From Teratosphaeria epicoccoides (lineage: Eukaryota > Ascomycota > Dothideomycetes > Mycosphaerellales > Teratosphaeriaceae): 52,111 nucleotides of DNA. The notes under the pieces were generated by a model. The model ran no database searches. It had not been told where the DNA came from and worked only from the letters and a program-made list of their open reading frames with translations. Shown here piece after piece: positions 43,822 to 52,111 of the stretch. The DNA is taken from contig JADDMT010000167.1 in NCBI GenBank assembly GCA_021401465.1, forward strand, positions 1 to 52,111. Reading direction: 5' to 3'. A program made the position numbers and the translations under genes. The stretch's first letter is position 1; every line of letters starts with the position of its first letter.

Positions 43822-44781
43822 ACCTAACACACAAAAGGCACTAAAAGAAAAGCTACGTAAGCGCTATAGTAGTCTACCTTACTAGAGGAACACTAAGCTA
43901 AGGTCTCTGACTTAGAAGATTAGAGCATTAGAGATAAAGAGCAAGAAGTCTAGTCAGAGTAAATCGCGCCTAGGCAAGAAGGACAAGAAGCGCATAGACA
44001 AGCGAAAGTATAAGAAGGCTAAGGCCTATGCTACAGATGCGGACATGTCGTCATCCTTAGGCAACTCTGACACTAAGAGCTTAGCAACTTTAGAGTACTC
44101 TGATTCTTCTAACAAATCAGATGACAAATACGACTAGGTAGAAGCTATAGCTAACGTAAAGGGCAAGCTTAAACAAAGTGCGGTTCTCCTTAACTCTAGC
44201 GTATTAGCTTACATGTCTGATAATAAGGATCTCTTTAGGAATCTAAACCTGACGTAGCTAAGACAAATTAAAATTAGGGGTAGTTTCTTAGAGAGTAGAC
44301 ATAGGGGTAAAATAGTAATCTCTGATGTGTTTAGAGGGAGTCTTGTAGTTCCTGCAATTTATGTCCTATAACTAGGTGTTACTTTAATCTTAGGACAAAA
44401 GCTTGTTTGTAAATTTGACTTAATTAGAATGATGCTTCCTGATACGTTCTATATAGTGAATTTAAACATTAATCTGATTCTGAAATATTACTCTTAAGGC
44501 AGCATATACTAACTCTAGAAGATTCATAGCACGCCTATTACTAAGTCAGAGGGAGCTGAAAACTAGCTAGAATCCCTGCTTGCTCTAATAGCAGACATAG
44601 AAGATAACTCTAAACTAAAGGCACGTAAAGCCTATGACCTTTAGTATTACTGCTTTCTGTATTAGAGTCAGACAAAGCTTAAGTCTCTTTATAAGGTTAT
44701 AACCCTAAAGAACCTAATACCTGTAGTTAACAGCTTTAACTGTAGAGCTTGTAGCCTCGCTAATATGAAGAAGAAGTAGGG
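43822..44781 (+). pseudogene. Ty1/copia gag end, protease and gag-pre-integrase domain
   Basis: Coding resumes after the family B insertion. It runs through a basic linker (RLGKKDKKRIDKRKYKKAK) and an acidic stretch (LEYSDSSNKSDDKYD). The protease follows: AVLLNSSVLAYMSDNKDLF (44182 on) aligns with the copia pattern LDSGAT.HM.ND..LF. The catalytic DSG has become NSS (44192-44200), each by a TG to TA change. The gag-pre-integrase domain follows (LYKVITLKNLIPVV, then NCRACSLANMKKK, about 44680-44775), with the zinc-binding C..C pair kept. The frame is cut at 44781 by the inverted family B element, so integrase, RT and RNase H are not in the window. Confidence 0.82.
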
Positions 44782-45171
44782 TAATACAGATATATATGCT
44801 ATATGATATAAAAATATCTCGTAGTGTAACAGAGTAATCCGACCTTTTAATAGGTACAAGATAGCGCTACTTTCTGCTTATTACAGAGGTAGTACTAGAG
44901 GTGCTTATAACTCCCGACGCCCCTTAATTAGGGAAAGCATGTCTGAGCCTAACCCTGTAGGGGTACCGTAGGGTCAGGTAGCCCCTATAGGGGTACTATA
45001 GGGTTAGCGACGTAGGGGCATCCTATGTCAGGCATTAATCCTACTTAGATAACATACAAGCTAACGTATGTACAAAGGACCCCCTTGCTATGTATAGTAG
45101 GGTCACTACATGCTAAGGGCAGGCATTAGAACCTATGCGGCTCTAATAGCCCCCTAGTATTAACTATATTA
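44782..45171 (-). repeat. 3' LTR of family B copy 2
   Basis: It is 390 bp, 30 bp longer than the copy 1 LTRs. The difference is a tandem duplication (extra unit about 44977-45006) of the segment AACCC(T)GTAGGGGTACCGTAGGGT. It ends in the expected position against the pyrimidine tract CTACCCCTCCTCC. Confidence 0.88.
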
Positions 45172-45970
45172 CTACCCCTCCTCCTATAAGGATATCCCTA
45201 GCCTTACTAAGCACATATAGAACATATAGGGTACAGGATATAGCACACTTATACCGCGTAAGAGTAAACAGGTAGATAGCCTACGTAACATGTATTATGT
45301 ACATGCCTTAATGTCTTCGTAATAAATGCGGGATAGAGGTTACTAACTCGCGACAGGTTTTCAAATCTGTTACATGTTAGGCGGCTTTGTAATACCTTCG
45401 CTTTACATGCAGATTAAGATATTAGGAAACTATAAGTACGTACCTTAGTTAATATTTGAAATTTTAGGGCAAGCATACGCGCTAGCTTCGCTAAGTAGCT
45501 TAGCTGTCTCTATTTAGTCGTGACTGTAAAGAAACATGTTATAGAACCTTAGGGTTAGTCGAATGTGTACGGAGGCTCTATGCATACTGCTTAAAATAGC
45601 AGGAGCGTGCTCCTAGCGCAAACCTCGTCACATTTTCATGCTAGTAGACTAGCACGAGTGTAAGCGTACTTGCGTGATAACCGCGTTATCCGTTCTTGCA
45701 TTATTCGGTCCCTATGTAAGTTAACTAAAGGTAGGTACTCTACGCATGTAGTTTGAGTTACTAGCTTAACGGTTGTAGTAGGTAACAGGGGGGCTAGCTA
45801 GAGGGTATAAAAACCTCGCTGCTTTCCTAAACTTCCTGTTCTAAAACACTAATATTAACCTCTACTTCTACTTCGCTTAGCTTTTACCTCGCTATGTCTA
45901 CGCGTCTAACCCGGAGCTTCTTCTTCTTTAATCAATTAATCAAGATCAATTAACTACTCGTCCTAGTAAC

Positions 45971-47504
45971 ATAGCTTATATTCTGCAGACTAAGTTTAAC
46001 GCTACTTGTTCTGCTTACAATCTTCGCTTCTGTCGACAATGCCTTGATAACCTTAGTAGCCAAGCTACACACATCTCTCCTCCGCGTGTTAGTAAGGCGT
46101 CCCCTACCTGCGAGGTATGTATGACTTATACTAACCGAAGCGTAGCTAAGATATATGTCAGCGGATTTAATGAGAGTAGTGTCTACCGCAATTATGTCAA
46201 CTATAATAGCAAGCATCAAAAATGCTAGGAACTCCCTAAGGAAGTATATAGCGAGTATAACAAGCTCTACTATAACATTAATGACTTCTAGAGTACGCGT
46301 AATAAGGGGATTACTAAAGGTACTCTGACTATGAACTAGCTATAGGCTTAGTACTACAAAGTACTTGCCTACCTACTTAGTGCCCTCTTGCTCTTATAGC
46401 AGTATTCACTTCGACTCTCTGCTAACAGGCAAGAACGTTTACCTAGGTCTAATTACAGACCTAGTCTAGAAGATCTTAAAGGTGTTAACTGTTAGGGTTA
46501 AGACCTTCGCTATAGTACGCATATAGTGTAGGCACCCTCTAAGAATGTATGCTAACTTTCTCTGCTAGACTTATGTAGGCGTGCAGAACTACCTGACTAG
46601 CCGCTAGCGTTAATAACTTAGGGCCCTTGCTACTATTAACAATGACTTTAAGACGCGGATAATCCGCAAGAGGATTATCAAGCAATTTACTAATAACTTT
46701 AAGACGCGGATGATCTGCAAGAAGGTTATCAAGCAATTTACCGCTCCTGCCGCTAAGGCTACGCCCTAGCGTTGTATCGCAAGGCAGCCTGTCTCTAAGC
46801 TAGTCTAGAGGACTAAGCCGTAAGTTACTTACTTAACTCCTGTTACATGCATATAGCTAACACATTATAGCGCTGCCGCCTACGCTGCCTCGACGCTACT
46901 ATCTAAGAAGAAGAAGAAGGCTAGGGCTAAGATTAAGGTTAGCGACAAGGAAGCTAAACCTTCCTTGCTTGCAATCTACATAGCGTCTGCTAAGACGCTA
47001 AAGCATAAGCCTCTAAGCTAGATCTTTAAGGATAAGGAGGATGATAACGTCTAGGAGACCTTTAATCCTGACGTAATCCCTACGCGCCGTAGTGTTGCCA
47101 TACTAGTTACGCCTAAGGAAGACACTAAGTTCGATGATATTATTAATACTTGTGTTAAGAAGTGTAAGATGATCTCGCGGGGCGGGCGTGATAGCCGCAA
47201 GCGCGCCCGGGTCTCTTTGCCTTCTAATGCTAAGGATAAGGAGGAGGATGTAGTTGTTACAACTAGGCGTAGTAAGGCTGTCGCTAGCTCTCTGTCTACT
47301 ATAGGCTCTAAAGACGAGCTCCCCCGCAACCTACTAAAGAAGAAGATGCTAGCCTCTCTTTATAGTGTTACTACTCCTGTTACTCCTAGTCGCCTCAGGT
47401 TGTTTAGTAGTCCCTATGTAGGTAGGCAGTCCTTAGCGGATCGTAACAAGAAAGACTCTTCTGCTTTAGATTCGGTTAGAAAGCCCTTAAGTAGTAGTCG
47501 CTAA
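45971..47504 (+). pseudogene. accessory ORF of family B copy 2 (antisense to its pol)
   Basis: The start codon has become ATA (45971), giving IAYILQTKFNATCSAYNLRF, then RQCLDNLSSQ and CEVCMTYT. Two of the cysteines kept in copy 1 are Y here. The region 46641-46742 holds a tandem duplication of 17 codons (NDFKTRIIRKRIIKQF-like). The end, 47169-47504, is open for 111 codons (from MISRGGRDSRKRARVSL to SVRKPLSSSR) and matches copy 1, with an in-frame insertion of three residues (KEED against E). The total length from the start is not a multiple of three, so there is at least one frameshift upstream of 47169. The function is unknown. Its conserved C-terminus supports that the frame was translated in the ancestor. 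Confidence 0.68.
46641..46742 (+). repeat. 51-bp tandem duplication inside the accessory ORF of family B copy 2
   Basis: Units 46641-46691 and 46692-46742 both read AAT(G/A)ACTTTAAGACGCGGAT and onward, with a handful of base differences, most of them transitions. Copy 1 has a single unit. The length is a multiple of three, so the reading frame is kept. Confidence 0.8.
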
Positions 47505-47644
47505 GCATTAGCTACGAAGCTAATCCGAGTATGTCTCTTGTTTTCCTTAGGTTTATTCTCGGTGTGCCTTTTAGCAACAATAATGTATAAGTAGGGCGTT
47601 TGTTTCTCGTTATTACTTTGCGCGTTATACGCTACATACATGTA

Positions 47645-50600
47645 TTAAGAACTCTGCTCTAAAACTCTTATCTTCCTACAAATTAACCTTCTTAAGCCCT
47701 GCTTACGCCTCCTCTACTCTTCGAACTCACGAATAGCTTCTAGAGCGTTCTTGTAGTCCTTAGCCGGAACCTATTATGTGTACTTAGGTAGGTATCCTTT
47801 CTACTTTACTAGATAGTATGTTACGCCTTTACGCTACATACTATCCTTAATACCCTTAACTTCCTACTCTTTGTTCTCTTCTACTAACAGCATCAGGTCC
47901 GCAGGCTCTTTGCCCTTACGCTATACCCATAGATTAATTAGAGATATGTAGAAGATATCATACACATAATACAATGATAGTAATAATAGCTAGTACGCCT
48001 GTAATCCTATCGCGTTACATATCCGGAAGGGTCCGACAAACCTCGGCGTCATCTTCTTACTTAGAAGTTTAAGCTTAAGATTCTTCGTTAATAGTAACAC
48101 CTTCATACTAACTATGTATTACATCAGTTTAGCATAGGCGTTATTATGTTTAATCTAGGATTCTACGGCCTTTTTCTAGTGTTCTGTTAGCACTAAATAT
48201 ACCTCGCGCATATGCTACGCTAATTCCGCAGCGGCTAGCACCCTCTCCTTAGAAGACTTGTCCTGAGGCAGTTCTAGGTGTATTTCTAGATCAAAGCTAT
48301 AAAGAATCTGAAATAGTAACATGTATATAGTAGCATGTATGCTGTTATTAACTACAAATTCCGCTATAGGAATTACGTCAGCCTAGGCATCCTAGTTCTT
48401 AGCATAGTAGTACCAGAGGTACTACTTAAGGGTCTAGTTCATACGTTTAGTCTAACCATTAGTCTGTAGATAGAATGCTATACTTAGGTAGTACTTAACA
48501 TGCGCCTTAAACACAAATTCTTGCTAGTATTTACTAGTAAAGACAGAACCTCGATCTAATAGAATACTTTAGGGTATACTAAAGCGCTATATAACTTCGT
48601 CGCAAAGTAGTCACGCAAGCTTGCTACTTATGCACTTTTTTGTACATAGGATGAAGACATTCATCTTTAAGTATTAGTTGACTACTATAAGGATAGTATT
48701 AACTATATTGCCGCTCTACTTTGCTAGCAGCAAATTAGTAATAAAATCTATAGTTAAGTCTTGCTATAGTCTCTCTAGTAGTAGGAGCGCCTAAGCACCG
48801 CTATAGGGGTAATAGCGCCAAGATTTACTAATCTAGCATGTCTAGCAGGATTTAACATAGTTAGAAACATCCTGTTCTAGCGTTAGCTACTAGTATTTAC
48901 ATCTAAGAAGCGCATTTGTCTTCTCTACGCTAAAATGGCCTGCAAGTTTATTGTCATGATGAATACAGAGGAGCTACGAACGGAGTACGTAGTTAGTAGG
49001 TACATAGAGCCTATTGTCAAAGTACTATAGGTCGCCTAACTTAGTCTAGTAGTTTAGACTGCCTGTAGTATCCTAGAGGGCTATGCCCTTATTAATTGAC
49101 TCTAGTTCTCGCTCTTGCTACTACTAAATAAGTCTCGAGACTTCTTTAAAGCCTAAGGGTTCTTTAGACATTACATGCTTACTACATGTAAGCTTGTTAA
49201 CTACTACATAGATCGAGCTAGACATAGTTGCCGTAACTGCCAGATAGGAGGTTTTATTACTAGCGGAGGCTATAAGGCCCTATTAGGCCTGTAGTTAAGC
49301 TACAAGAGGAGCTAATAACAGGTCGCCGCCCTATACTATAAGCTTCGTCTGTAGTGTAGGGAGGAGCTATTAGTTACCCTGCTCCCTAGTGTTATAGTCT
49401 AGTCGTCGCGAAGGACTATCGGCTAGATTAGTCTTTCCGGAATAATGCTAGATAACAAAGTTAAAGCTAGCGAGGAAAGTCGCCTACCTTGCTTGCTAAC
49501 TACTTAGCTACTTCACGCTTATAAAGCTACGAAGGTTGTTATAGTTAGTAAGTACCTTAATAAGGTACACTACGCCTTCGAGGTAGTGTTAGTACTCCTT
49601 AAAGCTGTCGACAATAGCTAAAAGCTCTTAGTCGTAAGTCTTGTAGTTAAGCTTAGCGCCCTGCATCTTCCGCAACTAGAAGGTAATCAGGTACTATTAC
49701 GTACTACCTTCGTGTAACTAGAGCTGCGATATAATTGCAGCTATTACGAGTTTTGAAGCATTAGTCTCTATTCAGATCTTTGTAGTAAGGTCAAAGTGCC
49801 AAAGTATAGGCGTAGTTTAAAAGGCTGCTTTAAGTTTAGAGAAGGCCTTACTCTAAGCCTCCTCCTAAGGCACTATCCCTAGCCTTTTACCTCGAATTGC
49901 GCCCTTTGCGAGGGCCGTAAGAGGAGCCACGATCTTCGAATAAGACTATATGAATCTATAGTAGAAGTTAGTAAATCCTAGAAACACCTGTACTTCTTAG
50001 AGGGTAGTTAGCTATAGCTACTCCGCGATTACAGACACCCTTTAGTTATCTATAATGACTCCTTCCGTAGAGACGATGTATCCAAGGAACTTAATCCTGT
50101 CTATAAGTAATAAGCACTTCTTTAGGTTTACATATAGAGCAAGCTTATATAGTCGTCTAAGTACTATCTTTAGATGCTAAATATGCTCCTCCTTTAAGTT
50201 AGAGTAGACTAGTATATCGTCTAAATATACTATGTAGCAGGTATTAACGAGGCTAGCTAAGGCCTAATTAATATATGTGTCATGAAGGTCATAAGTCACG
50301 AGCACTATAGCATAAGTCATAATACATACAGGGAAGAAAGGATCTGTCACGTGAGGACAGACACCTAGATCTATAGGGTTAGTCTATAGATCTACAGGCT
50401 TACATAGGAGAAAGGATCTGTCACGTAAGGATAGACACCTAGATCTGTAGGGTTAGTCTACAGATCTACAGACATAGGTCTAACAGGTCTGTTAACAGAT
50501 CTAGTAGAACTACCCTGTCTCTCTAGTATATAGAGATTGCTTCAGGACAGGTAGTTAGGAGCTTCGTGCTTAATTTAATCCTCTCCTTTAAGGGGGATAG

Positions 50601-51047
50601 TTAGTTACAAGGTTAATTGCTATTGTTAATATTCTTTACTACTCTACAAGTCTAACACCTAATCCCCTTCCTGCTATTAGCACCTACCCTTATGACAATA
50701 TGCCTAGAAAGTAGCTAGTGCGTTAGTTAATCTAAATAGCATTACTATATACTTAAAGTGTCTATACTACGTTTAGAACATAGTCTTCTACTTGTCGCCC
50801 TTTCGGATTAGTATCTAGTAATAGGTATCCTTCAAGTTAATAGACAAGAAGATAGTAGCGCGACTAAGGCGGTTAAGCGTCTCGCTAATGAATAGTAGGG
50901 GGTAGCGATTCTTCTAAGTCATTGCATTAAGGCCCCTATAGTTAACGTATAGGCGGAGACTATTATCCTTCTTTAGGACAAACATTACTAGCGTACCTGC
51001 CTTGCTATTACTTCGTCAGATCTACGCCTTTTTTGCGCCTTGTAGAG
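47645..51047 (-). pseudogene. pol of family B copy 2 (RT to chromodomain), split by a solo LTR
   Basis: It reads leftwards from about 51047 (RT fingers, matching the RLYVNYRGLNA region of copy 1 near 50960). It continues to 50698, then after the solo LTR from 50277 with the VYLDDILVYS equivalent (about 50210-50240). RNase H follows (about 49,600-49,850) and then the integrase finger (about 48,880-48,950). Here the run GTAAATACTAG lacks the two extra As of copy 1, leaving finger and core in one frame. The DFITDL region is near 48,745, and the chromodomain and basic tail lie near 47,690-47,850, ending at TAA 47645. TAG stops are frequent. Confidence 0.82.
50278..50697 (+). repeat. family A solo LTR
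   Basis: It is 420 bp, starting TGTCATGAAGGTCATAAG and ending CCTACCCTTATGACA. It is flanked by a perfect 5-bp duplication ATATG (50273-50277 and 50698-50702). It shares the duplicated GATCTGT blocks and the TTAGGAGCTTCGTGCTTAAT segment with the LTRs of the full copies. A solo LTR with TSD means a complete element inserted here and then recombined between its LTRs. Confidence 0.93.
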
Positions 51048-51495
51048 TATTACGGAACGGTGTTACGGAACATTGCCGTAACAGAGGAGTCATGCGATGC
51101 CCTCTAAGTCATACGATGCCCTCTAAGTCATATAATGCGACTCTGTTTTAGAAGCTTCTGTAGGAGCTAAGACAGAGAACACGGCTTAGTAACAGAGACT
51201 GTCTCTATTAGAGCACAGTTTCTAACAGAGCATAACAGAGACATGCTCTGTTACATAGTAATGTCTCCCATGTGTTTAGGAACGCTAAGATGCCCTTATG
51301 GCTTAAACGCGTTTAACTCATGTTATTATCTTACTAATTAGAATTTAATCTTTGTTCCTTTTAGATTACATCGTTCCTGTTTACTGTTGCCTCTCTAAAG
51401 AATGATTGCCCTATGTGATTTGACTATTCCTCTTAAGGCTTAGTCGATAGCGAGGTTAGTAACACTTTAAACGCCCTTAGGATAAGTGCTACATA
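51048..51495 (+). mobile_element. LTR-like start and leader of another gypsy element (F)
   Basis: Similarity to family B copy 1 stops at 51047 and is followed by TATTACGGAACGG, a likely RIP form of TGTTACGGAACGG, with TGTTACGGAACATTG directly after. The next 200 bp is full of AACAGAG/CTCTGTT repeats (for example AACAGAGACATGCTCTGTTAC), typical of an LTR. The end of the LTR and the primer-binding site are not identifiable. Since gag follows in the plus direction, this is most simply the 5' end of an element inserted in family B copy 2. Confidence 0.4.
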
Positions 51496-51984
51496 GCAAA
51501 CTAGAAGGGGAACTCCTGCCCTAAGCGATGTAGGAAGCTCTCGCTAACGATCTAGCACTTCTTAGTTAGCTATTAACGTACTTGCTAACTACACTAAGGA
51601 GGACTCCCTCAAGGTTAGAAAGCCAGACTACTACTATGGCAACTAAGACAAGTTCGACATCTAGCTTACCTAAATGGACATGTACTTTAAGTTTAACAAC
51701 ATAGGAGAAGCATAGAAACCTCTCTTTATAACAACCTTTATGCAAGGAAGAGCTTAGCACTAGATCAAACCTTTTCTTAGGAACTACTTAGACAACGAGG
51801 AAGATTCAAGTAGAATCTTTTGATCCTAGAAACATTTAAAGAATGCTATGAAGACAGTCTATAGAGTCTCGAACGAAATGTTAACTACAGTTCGAGTTAT
51901 TTAGCATATTACTTAGAAGACGTTAGTAGCCGAGTATGCGGCTAAATTCTAGGAGCACGCGCAGGTTACTAAATAGGATGACGA
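51496..51984 (+). pseudogene. gag N-terminal part of a Ty3/gypsy element (F)
   Basis: One frame contains YTKEDSLKVRKPDYYYG, then MDMYFKFNNIGE, KPLFITTFMQGRA and IKPFLRNYLDNEED. NAMKTVYRVSNEMLTTVRVI and LVAEYAAKF-x-EHAQVTK-x-DDD follow. This is the retrotransposon gag domain (the family with K..KP..Y.G, LF..TF..G.A..W and Y...F......W.D) common in ascomycete Ty3 elements, with the W positions now TAG or another stop. It is cut right after the conserved (W)DDD by a family B LTR at 51985. The start codon is not identifiable. Confidence 0.72.
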
Positions 51985-52111
51985 TGATACGGTTGATACT
52001 AGGGGACCATTTGAACCGCATGGGTTCTAATGGCCGCCCTTGGCATGCAGTGACCCTGCCACATATAGCAAGGGGGTCCTTCGTACATACGTTAGCTCGT
52101 ATGTCGTCCGA
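51985..52111 (+). repeat. family B LTR, left part, running off the window
   Basis: It begins TGATACGGTTGATACTAGG and is collinear with the first 127 bp of the other family B LTRs, with fewer RIP changes (for example GGCATGCAG kept where others have AGCATGTAG). It interrupts the gag of element F. The left TSD candidate is GACGA (51980-51984). Whether it is a solo LTR or a full element cannot be seen. Confidence 0.85.

Larger units (their letters stand above)
44782..51047 (-). mobile_element. family B chromovirus copy 2, inverted and 5'-truncated in the window
   Basis: The 3' LTR (44782-45171), accessory ORF and pol are collinear with the reverse complement of copy 1. Similarity stops at about 51047, inside the N-terminal part of RT (the match ends at the sequence around CTTGTAGAG), where another element (F) begins. 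A family A solo LTR sits inside its RT. The left flank is copia coding sequence, so this element was also inserted into the copia element. The left TSD candidate is TAGGG (44777-44781); the right one is not visible. Confidence 0.85.

Overview
The window looks like a transposon graveyard from a filamentous ascomycete (Pezizomycotina-like). The reasons are chromodomain-bearing Ty3/gypsy elements, a Ty1/copia element, a Plavaka-type (CACTA/EnSpm-related) transposase, short introns with GTAAGT/GTTAGT donors and CTAAC branch sites, and a pervasive signature of repeat-induced point mutation (RIP). Nearly every in-frame stop is TAG, or less often TAA, at a position where CAG, CAA or TGG is expected. 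Copies of the same element differ almost only by C/T and G/A transitions, mostly CpA to TpA on either strand, while CpG is kept. I see no gene that is intact from start to stop, and no tRNA, rRNA or CRISPR array.

Region 1 (about 1-13,100) holds remnants that are not LTR elements. They are a multi-exon reverse-strand gene (1-3016), a reverse-strand coiled-coil-like stretch, a fragment resembling a SNF2-type helicase C-terminus, a Plavaka transposase with an N-terminal C2H2-like finger (5492-9119), a reverse-strand gene with a methyltransferase motif and a recognisable intron, and a MYND-finger gene (about 11,681-13,110). Region 2 (about 13,400-17,900) is one degenerate chromovirus without recognisable LTRs, followed by 1.4 kb of unassigned, coding-like sequence.

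Region 3 (19,346-52,111) is a deeply nested set of LTR retrotransposons that can be resolved to the base from LTR ends and 5-bp target-site duplications (TSDs). Family A has two full copies in opposite orientation: 19346-26268 (+, TSD CTCTA) and 26636-33641 (-, TSD GCGTC). There is also a solo LTR at 50278-50697 (TSD ATATG). Family B has one full copy, 35651-43821 (+, TSD ACCTA), one truncated inverted copy (44782-51047, -) and an LTR running off the window at 51985. The family A copies sit in an older element (E, gag ATG at 26603). E is also split by a copia element whose 5' LTR begins at 33972. The copia element is in turn split by both family B copies.

The most interesting feature is an accessory reading frame on the strand opposite to gag-pol, between the chromodomain and the 3' LTR, in both families. 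Family A carries a cysteine-motif plus coiled-coil protein of about 210 residues. Family B carries an unrelated-looking cysteine-rich protein of about 498 residues. In both, length and frame are largely preserved between copies even though gag-pol has been broken by RIP and by 2-bp insertions.
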